DNA of 64,000 bases from assembly GCA_036784855.1 (NCBI GenBank), contig JAZDSV010000042.1, positions 58,328 through 122,327 on the forward strand. Direction: 5' to 3'. The translations under genes were made by a program, and so were the position numbers. This DNA is from Aphelidium insulamus. Lineage: Eukaryota > Aphelidiomycota > Aphelidea > Aphelidiaceae. A model generated the notes under the pieces. It saw only the letters and a program-made list of their open reading frames with translations. It searched no databases and had not been told where the DNA came from. Positions 9,685 to 21,074 of this stretch are shown piece by piece. Each line of letters begins with the position of its first letter. Within the stretch, counting starts at the first letter, position 1.

Positions 9685-11487
9685 ATGCTGACGAGGCCGC
9701 TGATTCAACGCGACTTCCACTTGCTGCTCCGTAACTTTGCCAAGACCACTAGACTCGCCCGCAAATCCATGCCGCCCAAGAAGGCTGTTGCCGAGACCAA
9801 ATTGCTGCTGGGGCGACCCAGTAACAACCTGAAGATGGGCGTGGTTGGCCTGCCCAACGTCGGGTAAGCCGGCCGTGACGCGCCGTGTACCTTGTACATA
9901 CTCTCGTAAAATACTTGTACACACACACACACACACACACACACCTGTGCATACACATACACATGGCTATACACATAAAGCAGTCACACTCACATACGCG
10001 CACACATCTAGCAAGTCCACGTTCTTCAATGCCATTACAAATTCCGCGGCTGCTGCGGAAAACTACCCGTTCTGCACCATTGACCCGGAGGAGTCGCGCG
10101 TGGCCGTGCCAGACGACCGCTTTAAAACACTGTGCTCCATGGCCAAGCCCAAGAGTGAGATTCCCGCCTACCTGACCGTCATTGATATTGCTGGTCTGGT
10201 GAAGGGGGCCAGCAGCGGTGCGGGGCTGGGCAACGCTTTTCTGTCGCACATCCGCGCCGTCGACGGCATCTACCACGTTGTCCGTACGTGTGCTTGTACA
10301 TAATATTGCAGCTATGCATTGCTTGCGTACATGCACTTCATGTAAACAATATGTGGCCAACATACCGATGAGCCACTTTATTGCTATATGTATCAAGTTC
10401 AAATATACATATATATATATATCCATAACTACGAACAGGCGCCTTCTCGGACGACGATGTGACGCACGTGGAGGGCGGTGTTGATCCCATACGCGATTTG
10501 CAGATCATACACGACGAGCTGCGTTTGAAGGATGAAGAGTTCCTAACCAAGCACCTGAACCAACTGGAGACCGTGTACAAGCGTGCGGGCAAGAATCTGG
10601 AAAAGAGCAAGGTGGCCGAGTTGGACACGGTGCGCAAACTGCACAACATGGTGTCGGTTGAGAAGCGCGATGTGCGCCTTGGCCAGTGGAACAATGCCGA
10701 GGTGGAGGTGATCAACGGACTGACACTGATCACCGCCAAGCCCGTGGTCTACCTGGTCAACATGTCGGAGCGGGACTACGTGCGCCGGAAGAACAAGTGG
10801 CTGGCCAAGATCAAGGCCTGGGTGGACGCAAACGCATCCGCCGCCGACGTTGACCCGAACGACATGTTCTTCAACCCGCCGATTCTGCCGTTTTCGTGCA
10901 CACTGGAATCAACCCTGTCCACTACCACGGACCCCGACGATAAGGCAAAATACCTGGCCAAGCTGGCCGAGTCGTTTGGCGAGGCTGGCAAGGACGGAGT
11001 GGTGCCCGAAGTGCGCAGTGCCCTGCCAAAGATTATCACCACCGGATATCAGGCGCTGCGACTCATATACTATTTTACCGCCGGCCCGACTGAAGTGCGT
11101 GCCTGGACCATGCGCAAGGGCACCAAGGCTCCACAAGCTGCTGGAATCATGCAAGTACAATATCTATTCATCACTGTCTGTCGCTGTTACCTTTTGTTGC
11201 AATTAATAATAAGTATATTAACCTTGCCTGCAAGTAATAATAAGTATATTGACCTTGCCTGCAATTAATTATTAGTATACTAAACTTGCCTTGCTAGTCA
11301 CACTGATTTCGAGCGCGGATTCATCATGGCCGAAGTGATGAAGTATGCTGACTTGGTGGAGCTGTCGACGGAAGCTGCAGTCAAGGCGGCTGGCAAATAC
11401 TACCAGAAGGGCCGCGAGTACGTGGTGGAGGACGGCGATATCATTCTGTTCAAGTTCAACGTGACCAGCGATGGCAAGAAGAAGTAG
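9685..11487 (+). CDS. OLA1: Obg-like ATPase 1 (YchF/OLA1)
   Basis: Exons 9685/9769-9863, 10012-10283, 10439-11150 and 11298-11487. From the ATG at 9769 (MPPKK, the usual family start) the protein has 422 residues; an upstream in-frame ATG at 9685 gives 450. Motifs: P-loop '[11 protein letters not shown]' split by intron 1, '[18 protein letters not shown]', G3 '[10 protein letters not shown]', coiled-coil middle, 'YLVNMSE' specificity motif (NxxE in place of NKxD, matching ATP preference), and a C-terminal TGS-like domain ('[13 protein letters not shown]'). YchF/OLA1 is a conserved ribosome- and proteasome-associated ATPase. Intron 3 (11151-11297) has a GC donor (TCAT|GCAAGT). Intron 1 carries a (CA)n tract. 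The upstream 28 residues are Arg/Leu-rich and could be a mitochondrial presequence. Confidence 0.96.
11199..11291 (+). repeat. Triplicated ~31-bp repeat inside OLA1 intron 3
   Basis: The unit (A/G)TTAATAATAAGTATATTRACCTTGCC occurs three times in tandem with drift, beginning near 11200, 11233 and 11264. It lies wholly within the GC-AG intron at 11151-11297. Each copy ends with CTTGCC, so it adds polypyrimidine-poor sequence near the acceptor. Confidence 0.8.
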
Positions 11488-11612
11488 GAGTCAGAGGTCT
11501 TGCGGTGTACACGACTGACAATAAAGATCGACGTGGAATGTGCACGAATATCTTTCACTCACATACAACACATACACACACATAACTTGCATTTACATGG
11601 CCCCAATGCTAT

Positions 11613-14600
11613 CTATTGCGGGGAAAGGTGCAGCTCTAGGCCGACGATGCACCGCGCGGTTACCGTGGCGTACACCTTCCATTTTTGACACTCGATACGT
11701 AGCACATCGATGGACTTTTCACGGGCCTGGACTTGAGTGTGGATATCTTTGAGTGTACGGTCCGTGAGCCGGCTATACCATCCCGGCAGCGTGGGTCTGC
11801 TACTGAGAGTGTTTGAAGGGCGGCGCTGTCGGAGCCGGTTGGGCGGTCGACTAATGACACTTTGGGCACTGTTGCCGGCAGGCTCTGCCGCCTCCTTGAT
11901 CGCACTCAGCGTGGCAGTGTGTCCACGCCGTGTACGTGCTCCCGGGTCGTAGACTATTTGCGCCGGCTGATGAAGCGGGATAGTGCCGGCGGTGGAGCGG
12001 CGCATTCGCTGCTGCTGTTGTTGGAGTTGGCGCTGGTGGATCGAGGTGTTGGCCCGGCTGTCATTGGTAGAGTCATCACCATCAACATTATTATCGCCAG
12101 CCTGACCAAGTCGACTGGGGGCAGACTCGCGACGAGATGATGTCGGACCGTCATGACCAGCATCTGGATCCTTTGGAGCCGGCGTCGTAGATGCCACAGT
12201 CGGTGTAAACAGTTTTGAGGTGATGGCCTGGTCCAGCAGGTTGAGTTCGCGGGTCTCGTCCTCGATGAGTCGGGTCACACTGGCCGCCTTGACCGTGTAC
12301 GAGATGTGCTTCAGCTTGAGCAGCACCAGCAGCACTAGTCGCCGCTGTCGACAACCCTGATGATCACGAAAACCCTGATGATCACGAATGTCTTGGTCGT
12401 TGCCGGCAACGGTAGCACTCACCGTAATAACCTCGTCGTCCACCTGCTGCATGGTGCGGACAAGATCCACAACCAGTGGTTCGGCCTTGGCTCGCTGAAG
12501 CAAGGACCGAACTGCTGACCACGGCATCTCGCTGTCCTGTACGACGTCCGGCAGTAGGTGCAGCATCCACTGCTCCCATTCAGACACTGGAACTTCACTG
12601 CTGCGCACAGACGTCTCGTGGTAGCGCGCGTCCCGGCGCCGTGACAATTCCTGTGACACTTGGTCTTTGGCGTCGGACAGTGCCTGGCGACACTTGTGTC
12701 GAATATCGCTGACGATTTCGCACCAGCGCCCCGATGTACGCTCCGAGTCTATCAGCATCCAAATGTCAAGCATAAGCGTGGACAGCGCCGCGCTCTGGTT
12801 GATGTGCGCCATCCAGGCGTGGCGGTAGCTGGCAGTGAACATGCCGCCGGTACTATCCGCCGCCCCGTCGGTTCCGCGCGCTGTCCACGCCTGCTCAATG
12901 ACGATATTGGCAGAGGCTGGGGCAATTCCTTGCTGTCGGAGAGATGGTGGCATACTGTCTCCGCCTAATACTGCGACTGAATCGGAGTCGGTTGCCACGC
13001 TGTCGGCTGTGATGTAGGCCGTCTGTTTGTGCAGCTCGTGTTTCTGCCGCACCGAGTTGTACAACGCAGTAGCCACCACGAACGAGCCGCCGTACTTTGT
13101 GTAGCACTGGTCCACGAAGGATACTGCATGGACCAATGGCACGCGCTTGCTTGGCAATGGGAGTTGCGGTGGACCTTCCCTGTCGGTAGCATTATCGTCC
13201 ACTGTCGCCGCAGTCTCGGAGCTTGTCGCGGAATCAGAGCTGCAAGCATGTGGAGTCTGCGGCGAAGAAGTTTTGACATTGCATACTGCAACAGTAATAC
13301 TGCGCGGCTGTCTGGGAAATGCGGGAGGTACCATGGACCGCATGGTGGCGGAATGGCCTATGCATTGTTGCTGCTGCCGAGTGGGCGGAGATGCACTGTC
13401 TCGCAGGCCACTCTTGCTGCCACCGTTGCCGTTGTCCTCCACGCTGGCAGCACCGTCGCCGCCACTGACTAGCGACTGCCGTAGGATGGCAGAGTGGCAA
13501 CGCCGCAGCCATTGCTCAATCTGCGCCGCGGAACTGTGCGAAAACACCCACAACTCTGCGGCCGGCATCATACTGGTGGCGCGGGTGCGGGTGCCAGTCC
13601 TCGACAGCTTGTTGTACTTTATCAAGTCCTCGGAGAGTGGATGTAGCACTAAACAGCACCATTGCGGCGTCCAGCGGTTGATCAGCGACTTGTCTAGTTG
13701 CTTGTTCTTGAAGAGGGACTTGCGCATCAGCGGGCCCTGGTAGAGCAGCACAGGGGCGGTGTTGCTACGTGCACTGTAGCCAGAGCCGCTTCCAATTCTG
13801 GCCTTTACAAAGGCGAAAATGTCGTGCCGTGGCACCTGCTTGCTTCCTTCTGGGCACTGCTCGCGAGTGCCACCCAAACGCACCGAGGCGGCACAGCGCA
13901 CTTCTGCATCGCCGCTACTTTCCACTCGATGCAACGGGTGTTTCTGCATGCAGTCGTACAGGAATTCGTGCAGCGCCGGCAAGTCAAGCCCTCCGCGCGA
14001 CGACTTGGCCGAAAAAAGTTCTCGCATGTCCCAGTCGGCCAGCGAGAAGGGGCGAGACTCGGACACCGCATGGTCGGGATGCAACACTTGGTGTTGTTTA
14101 CCTAGCGCGGCAAGGTTTGAGTGTATGGGCTGCTTGCGCGCCGAGTGTCCAGCCATAGCCGTGGCAGCAGTTGCGACAGCGTTGTTGGCGGCTGCAGACT
14201 GTCGAAAGTGGACAGCTTCGAAAAAGTTGTCGCTGACTGAGCGCGCAGTACGACGTACGCTACTACTCAGCCGTGAGTGACGTGAACCTACGGATGCAAC
14301 ACTGCCTGGCAATCTAGGCGATGCGGGAGCAGCGGCCGAGCAATGCGATGAAGTTGATGTTGGTGCGGCAGACTGTGCGCTAGATGAGCGACGGGACGCC
14401 GACATTATCGAGTAGACCGTGGTGAGTGATAGGTCGTCTCCGCCAAAACTTTCGCTGTCGTCATCGTCCCACTCGCTTGCGGTGGACTGTTGACGGCTGT
14501 CCCGACTGACGGCTGTCTCATCCAGTAGGAACCGGAAGCCGGCCGCCTCCAGCACGGCCCGCCACTTCTTGCCGCCAAAGACTTCCATGAACTTTTGAGC

Positions 14601-16063
14601 CTTGTCACTGTCGCCATCATTGACCAGCTTCCTCTGCAGTAGTGCTGCGCGCATTCCCTCCAAATCGAATTCCACATTTGCTAGTGTTTTATATGCGGCA
14701 AGGTTGCGTGCGGTCAGCGAGAGCTTGTCAGCTAGAGAGACATATTGGTAGTTGACCTGTTGCAGCTGGTGGCCTGCCTCTGCCAACAGTGGTGCCTCTA
14801 GTGAGTTTAGCTGGCGGTTAAAGTTTGCAATATTATCGCATAGATCCTTGTCCAGCACGGCATAGTCGACGCCTTTTATCGGATGGCGCATTACAGACTG
14901 GTAGTATGACTATATGCTGCGTGAGAATTGTGTACTGTGTGTGTATGTATGTATGTGCGTGTGTATGGTGTGTGTATGGTGTATGTAGGTATGTATGTAT
15001 GTAGGAATGTATATGTATGTTGGATATATGTATATTTATGTGTATAGATAATATTCAAGTTGTGCAATATTACGTAAAAATTACGTTTTGTAAAACCTAC
15101 CTCTATCACGGCTTTAGGAACAAACTTTGCCGCGTCAGCTTGAGCATCATGACACAGGGCCATGAAGCTTTCGCGTCGAAGAGAATGCTGCTCGCGTACA
15201 TTCGGATTATAGACAATGGTATTGAGCAGCAGGATCGCCATCGCAAGCAAGTACACCATTCTCCACGTGTCCATTACCTCGGGATTGTCTTGAGCGTACT
15301 TTACGCTGAACGCAATCACCACACGATCCATCTGCTGTCCTTCCTTTGGCAGCGGAACCGTGTTAAACAGGGAACTGTACAATTAGCACAAATTATCTTC
15401 TTGCAATAAGCGTACCGCATGGCAAAATCAAGTGGCACTCCCTTGAAGTTGAACTTTTCCAGAAAGAACACACGAAAGTGGTACCAAAACGGGCCACTGA
15501 GTAACGATAAGCGCACATGAACTGTCATTAAAGTGGAACGTACGGCTTGGCAAGGACGTCACGCAGAGATGTTGCCGTCACATGGGGCTGAATTCGTTGC
15601 CAGTACTGCTCCGCAGTCTCGCCAGGTAAATTATCAAATATGTCAAGAGGCTTATTTTCGCTACTTGATGATGTCGAAGCGACCGGGGCAGACTCTGGGT
15701 GTTGGGACGCGGCATCCGCAACAGATTGTTGATCCTCGACACTCAGCTCAAACCTTTCATCGAGAACAACCGCGGAATCTTGTGCGGACACCCGCGATGC
15801 GTGATGCTCTGATACACATCTTTCTTCTTCCTGTTCTTTGCAGCTACTTTGCGTGTATTCGCGCGCATTTTCGCAAGTTTTTGTTGATCGCAACGATGAT
15901 TGCGAGAGTTCGGCCGGAAGGTCCCCGCGCGTCGTTTCGGTAAATTCAGTACCGCGTAGACTCGTGCCCGACTTTGTCTTCTCCAACGATGCAAGTCCAT
16001 ACCATCCGGTGGCAGTGAGTGCAAGACTGTTACGCCTTCCATGTCGATATCGACTGCTTCCAT
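11613..16063 (-). CDS. Sec7-PH Arf guanine nucleotide exchange factor (EFA6/PSD family)
   Basis: Exons 11613-14897, 15101-15374, 15416-15521, 15563-15980 and a tentative first exon 16034-16063 give about 1,370 residues. The Sec7 domain spans three exons: 'EKFNFKGVPLDFAMR', 'LPKEGQQMDRVVIAFS', and 'MAILLLNTIVYNPNVR', the last resembling the PSD/EFA6 signature NPNVR. Downstream is a PH domain: 'VLLYQGPLMRKSLFKN', 'WTPQWCCLVLHPL' ... 'LVHAVSFVDQCYTK' ... 'AWMAHINQSAALST', as in EFA6 PH domains, but interrupted by roughly 200 low-complexity residues. A helical coiled-coil C-terminus follows. EFA6 proteins activate Arf6 at the plasma membrane and bundle actin. The intron at 15522-15562 is only 41 nt. 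The first exon is a guess; the rest is well supported. Confidence 0.85.
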
Positions 16064-16201
16064 AGCGGTGTCAAGTTGATGTGCGCGCGCTTTATCAGTT
16101 AGTTTCAAACAGCTACTCAACGGTCGCCAAGCACGCAGCTTAGGAAACAACATGCTTTTTACAGATGGAATGAACACCACCCGTAGTTTAAGTGTTGTAG
16201 T

Positions 16202-19200
16202 TTAATGATGTTTGTCGCGACGACTCCCCACATCAGGCTTGTTATGGCCCAACTTCGAAGTAGTACCAGTGTCTGTGGTAGATGGTTTTGGCGGCACCAA
16301 CAACAACGACTCATCTCCATCCCAGCAGCGCCTACCACTGATGGGATCCCGTACCCAGGAAGGTGATGATTCGTGAGTGTCTGAATGTTGACGGCTTAAG
16401 CCGCACAATTTCATCCAACCCCACCACACGGACATCCACAAAAGCATCGCTGCCCATTGATAGACTTTGTGCAGCCACGTAGGAAAGAGATACCGGTGCG
16501 CAAGCAGGACGTAAGCTGTAAGACCGTAGTCTTTACTCAACTGAAGGTCCCTGGCGTGCTGTATTTCACACATGGTGCGCACACATGCCGCGGCAGACTT
16601 TGAGAAAGCATCCTGACGTGGAGAATTGTGGCTGTTTGTGTGCCGCACCACTTGTCCATCACTTGTACCCGCAACCATATCACCATTCAGGGTGCCAGAA
16701 CCACAATGATAGCCGAGAAACACGTCTAGTGCGTCTTGTCGCGTGGCATCAACAAAGTAGTTGAGATAGTAGCGGCCAGTGGCTCGCATTCCGTCTCGCA
16801 ATAAGTGTGCAGTGGAATTATAACGTTGCCGTGTTGCTTGCCATCGCTTTGCCAGTTGACCAAACTTGTTGTCGGTGAGTGGCGCCGTAGCAGTGCCATC
16901 CTTTCCACGAGCACGCATTTCTTGACTAGTCACGCTGCCGCACCATTCTCCCGTGGAGATGAAAACCGAGTTGAGTGCACCAGTTCCGGTGTCTGACACG
17001 CTACGTTAACTATACACGCCCTAAACAGGCATATGAGCGTACAGTGAACGGCCAGTGCGTCGCCATGCTCGATCCACATCCGGCGAAAAAGTTGCAGCCC
17101 GCGAGTGCCCAACGCGGCCTGAACACCACTTGCCGGCGTCGGGAACTCGTCGTGGACGGCATCGATGCCAACAGCTGCCATCAATCGAGGCAACACACGG
17201 CTGCCCATAATGTACTGCGCCATGTTTGTTCTGTCCAGGCAGTCCAGACAGTTTACCCGAAACACTCCAGTCTGTTCGTAGTGTAACGAGCTAGCAGATG
17301 CTGCTTCGGCGATAAATCCGGTATCCTCGGAGAGATGATTAGGAGTTACGCCTTGAGGCAATGGTTGATCAGTATTTGTTGCTGGTGCACCGCTCCGGCC
17401 GTATTGGTCACCATTCGTCACAGGCTTAGTGCAGCCTTTGGTGCCGATTGAATCGTGATCATCGCACTGCAGCGTCGCACAAAAGAAATGTAGCGTGTCG
17501 AGAGCGCCAAGCACGGCATCATCAACCCTTTGTATTGCAGTGGCGCGATCTTTACGGCGGTTCATGTCAAATTCGTAGTATATCAGGACGTCTTCTGCCC
17601 GCAACTTTTCTGCCAATTGGCGATAAGCATCTTGTAGTTCGGACTCATAGCCTGCTGTGTCCAGAAGGTTCACGCACACGACAGGCGCGCCGTAAATTCG
17701 CCCCAAACGTTCAAAGTGTTTCTGGGCTGCATCCTGAGTCGCGCTTGCGAGGTCCTCGCCGCCCTTGTCATCGCGCTCAGATGGCGAAATTTGGTTTCGC
17801 GGTTGCAGAATCACCACCGGTGGTTTGTATGGCATACTTGGTAGAAGTGAATGGCACCAGAAGAGTGGCACGGAGCCGCGCAACATGGTGAATGAGGCGA
17901 CACATGGCGCATCCGGCAAGCCGGCCACACTATCGCGAAATACAATCAACTCGGTCTGCACGGTGATTGCGGTGTGACCATCCGCGTCAATGCCGCGCCG
18001 TGTGTACCGCGTTCCACAGCGCCGCCGATGCACGCGTGCAATAAGGATAATATCCACCGGGGCATTCTGTGCACTGCGCGCTGTCCACTGATCGGTTTGA
18101 CTATTATCTCCCATTCTGCTTAGAGGCAGACTGGCCGGCAGGTACCCAACACTTCCGAAAACCATTCGCAAAATGAATTGCGAACAATCGTCCACGTGTT
18201 GCAGAAGCGGACGCATCAGTGCCCAGTTCCACCAGTAAGCAGCACAGTCGTCCGAATCCTCTTCGGGAGCCAACTCATTGTCTGTTTGGCTCAGCTGCTG
18301 CTGTAACCTGACACTGATGTCAAAGTCATATGAGAAGTAGAGCTGGCCCGAGTTAAGGATACATTCACATTGCCGCACGCATTCGCGCTCCAACTCCTCC
18401 TCGTCCAGCGACAGATAAGATTTGCGGTAGACCTGGATCGAACCGCCGCGTATGCAGCGATATATGGCTCGGTCCCGTCCCAATGATGCAACATGTTTTC
18501 TGCGCCGCACAAAGAGCAGGAACTTGCTGAAGCCGAGGTCAAGCACACCGACAAGACCGTAAATTTTCCATTCAAGTTGGTAGTTTTCCACGGTGGGTGC
18601 CCAGTCGTCGTACTGCTCTGCAAAGTTATATAGGTAAGTCATCGATACGCGTGTGATTAACATTGCTCATCTAAACAAATGAACGCAAACCAGAACTTGC
18701 CATCAATGCCAAAAGAGTTGGAGGACGGGTTAAATATAAGAACCTTGTTTCTGGCAGTGAAGGAGGAACCTACTCCGGCGGTGGACGTGGCGATTGTGTC
18801 TGGTACAGAAGTAGCCGAGTCAGTCCAGTTGCTGATCGAAGCCGTGGTACCAGTATGCGATGACCCGGCGCCAATATAAGGACTGCGCTGTCCCGCTGCT
18901 GCGACGGCTGCATCTCGCTGCCCATCAAACAGTGATGAACAAGACTGGCGGACAGGCGGGACTGACGACTCAATTAGGGTTCCAGATTGTGGCAGATACG
19001 GCTCTACAGGGACTGCGGCTCCTGCCGACAGCGAGCGTTGTCTGACGATGTGCCCAACGCCATCAGTTGCGGTCAGCGGTTGATTGCTGCGTCGTCGTCT
19101 GAGCTGGCGATTGTGACGCCTCCGGGAGCTGGACGGCCGAATCGGAGCAACGATGACCTTGCCATCGTAGGTGCGGTACAGGTCGAATGATCGCGATGTC

Positions 19201-19202
19201 AT
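16202..19202 (-). CDS. FIG4: FIG4-like SAC-domain phosphoinositide 5-phosphatase
   Basis: Three exons (18701-19202, 17043-18617, 16202-16992) encode 955 residues, in the size range of FIG4/Sac3. The SAC catalytic motif is 'FRVNCLDCLDRTNMAQ' (CX5R-T). FIG4-type landmarks include 'YGLVGVLDLGFSKFLLFV', 'QLYFSYDFDISVRLQQQL', 'GSVPLFWCH' and, after the active site, 'RYYLNYFVDATRQDALDVFL' (FIG4: ADRQDSINLFLG). FIG4 dephosphorylates PI(3,5)P2 in a complex with PIKfyve and Vac14 on endolysosomes. The N-terminus has a ~130-residue Ser/Arg-rich insertion. The first intron (18618-18700) has a GC donor (GATG|GCAAGT). The C-terminus carries an unusual hydrophobic, Trp-rich stretch near 'WAAMLLWMSVWWGW', which may be a membrane segment not typical of FIG4. 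Confidence 0.9.
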
Positions 19203-19349
19203 CGCCGCCGATATTGCACCGGCACTCGGCAGTGTTTGCGCTGTGGCTTAGCGAGCTTGACGAATGAGTGGCACAGAGGCAGTGAAGTTGCTCGCTTAAC
19301 ACAGTTGGAAAAAGAAACAATAATGTTACTAAATCATCATGTCACAACG

Positions 19350-19422
19350 GGCCCTTTAGCATAGTGGTTATTGCGTGGCACTTGTAATGCCAAGGTCAAG
19401 AGTTCAAATCTCTTAGGGGCCT
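19350..19422 (+). tRNA. tRNA-Thr (anticodon TGT)
   Basis: A 73-nt cloverleaf folds by hand: acceptor GGCCCTT pairs with AGGGGCC (one G-U), D-arm GCA/TGC, anticodon stem TGGCA/TGCCA with loop CTTGTAA (anticodon TGT, Thr), and T-arm AAGAG/CTCTT with loop TTCAAAT. Internal A box (TAGCATAGTGG) and B box (GAGTTCAAATC) for RNA polymerase III are present. It has no intron and no encoded CCA. It lies 147 bp upstream of FIG4, on the opposite strand. Confidence 0.96.
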
Positions 19423-19432
19423 TTCATTTTCA

Positions 19433-19439
19433 TTTTTTT
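19433..19439 (+). terminator. RNA polymerase III T-run terminator
   Basis: Seven T residues 10 nt downstream of the tRNA-Thr 3' end, preceded by shorter T4 runs, form a normal Pol III terminator. Confidence 0.85.
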
Positions 19440-19811
19440 CTTCCTTGTCTACATATGTATGTATAATTACGTGTAATATACGTATGCTATGCCGTCACCA
19501 TTCCTCCCCGATTGTCACTGAAACACATTATTGGGCTTTGGGCTTTGGGTTTGATTGCAGATGCAGATGCAGATGAAGTACCTCACTCGGTGCGGGCAGT
19601 GAGATTCATTAGAGGCTATGTGTTTAGAGCTTCGTGAGAGGCAATGTGATTCAATATCCTGATATTGAGGTGAGAATTATGCGACTGCTTTAAAAGGACC
19701 CTCCATGGCCAATTCGAGCTGGGCTGCTCTGATTGGCCAGTTGGATATTCCGAGCGTTTCATGATATTTATCACAACGCGCGACTGTCAGTCACATATAC
19801 ATTTTCCTCTG

Positions 19812-21074
19812 ATGAGCAAACTGTCGCGCCGCCAGAACCGGCTGGTGTCCTGGTCCTTCAACGTGCTAAATGTGCTCACTTTCATCTTGGGTCTAGCAAT
19901 GCTCGTGGGCGGAGTGCTGGTACTCGTACTGTCTAGCCAAGGCGCCATATCGCCAGTGTCATCGCCCACCATCATCTACGCGCTGTGTGTGGTTGGCCTG
20001 ATTGTCACGGTGACGAGCTGTGTGGGATGCTGCAGCTTGATACTGCGGAGTAAGGCATTGATTTGGCTGTATGTCGCGGTGCTGTCGGCAGTGCTCGTCA
20101 TGCAACTGGTGCTAGTTGTATTTGTGTCACGGCAGGCGGTCAACTTGGACGGAGCACAGTCCTTCTGGCAGTCGGTGGAGGACGCGATCGGCGTCAGCTT
20201 CCCCGCATACATCCTGCTGGCCGTCATAGCCGGTGTGGAGGTCATTGCGCTGGTGCTGTCGTGCACCCTAGCTTGTAGTCAACGGCGACGCCGCCACGGG
20301 GCAGACGGCTCTAATCACGCGCCCTCGAATATGCCACTGTCCGAAGTGTTCCAGCCACGCTCGCCCGTGGACAACCGTGCCGGCCCGTTCTCCCCGACAC
20401 AGACGGCCGGCAAAGAGTATGCTGAGTATGTGATCCACGAGGAGACGCTAGAGCCGCCCACCGTCACCATTCCCGAGATCCCCGAGTCGCCACTGCCCAC
20501 GGGAAGTTTTGTCACACCGGAGGGCTATGTGGTGAATGCGGACGGCCAGTTTCTCGCAGTAGACAGCGCGGGTCAGTATGTGTCGGTGAACGCCGATGGA
20601 TCGTATGCACCAGTGGCTGACGGTGGCGACGCCGATCAACCGCAGCTGACTGGGGATGCACCGGCCACCAAAGGCAACACGGCGTCAGTGTTTTTCCCCG
20701 AACCGCAACTGCCACAGACGCTACTCAAGCCACCGAAAGCACCCCTCAATGCAGACGGCGACCAGCCGTCCATCAGCGACAGCGGCGACGTGACCAACAT
20801 GTACGGCGCCGGCGGCGATGACACCAACAGCAATAATAACATAATGAGCGGGCATGCGCGATCCGAGTCACAGACTCCCGACGAGCGCCACTCCACCGTG
20901 TCGTCCACTAGTATACTGCCGGATGATTCTGCCAGCTCGGCGCCGATGAACTCGCACCGCAAGCACTTGATGCGTTCAGGCATGGCGTCCTCCTCCCGGC
21001 AGCACATGCACGATGTGAGCAGCGAATTGGCCATTACCATGGTAGATATACCGCCGCCGCCACCAACGCGATAA
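19812..21074 (+). CDS. Tetraspanin-like four-TM protein with long cytoplasmic tail
   Basis: An intronless gene; the start at MSKLSRR (19812) is preferred over an upstream ATG because it directly precedes the first membrane helix. Of 420 residues, the first ~165 contain four hydrophobic helices with a polar loop after helix 1 and a ~25-residue loop before helix 4. Helix 2 ends in 'SCVGCCSL', giving juxtamembrane cysteines as in palmitoylated tetraspanins. The second extracellular loop is too short for the CCG motif, so this is a tetraspanin-like or claudin-like protein rather than a canonical tetraspanin. The ~250-residue C-terminal tail is acidic and Pro/Ser-rich, with repeats such as 'VNADGQFLAVDSAGQYVSV', and ends in a polyproline 'PPPPPTR'. 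A CCAAT-type ATTGG lies about 80 bp upstream of the chosen start. Confidence 0.65.
   Translation: MSKLSRRQNRLVSWSFNVLNVLTFILGLAMLVGGVLVLVLSSQGAISPVSSPTIIYALCVVGLIVTVTSCVGCCSLILRSKALIWLYVAVLSAVLVMQLVLVVFVSRQAVNLDGAQSFWQSVEDAIGVSFPAYILLAVIAGVEVIALVLSCTLACSQRRRRHGADGSNHAPSNMPLSEVFQPRSPVDNRAGPFSPTQTAGKEYAEYVIHEETLEPPTVTIPEIPESPLPTGSFVTPEGYVVNADGQFLAVDSAGQYVSVNADGSYAPVADGGDADQPQLTGDAPATKGNTASVFFPEPQLPQTLLKPPKAPLNADGDQPSISDSGDVTNMYGAGGDDTNSNNNIMSGHARSESQTPDERHSTVSSTSILPDDSASSAPMNSHRKHLMRSGMASSSRQHMHDVSSELAITMVDIPPPPPTR

Noticed and set aside
15528..15540. Apparent stop and frameshift in the Sec7 domain
   Set aside because: A 41-nt intron at 15522-15562 removes the stop and restores the frame, so it is not a pseudogene.
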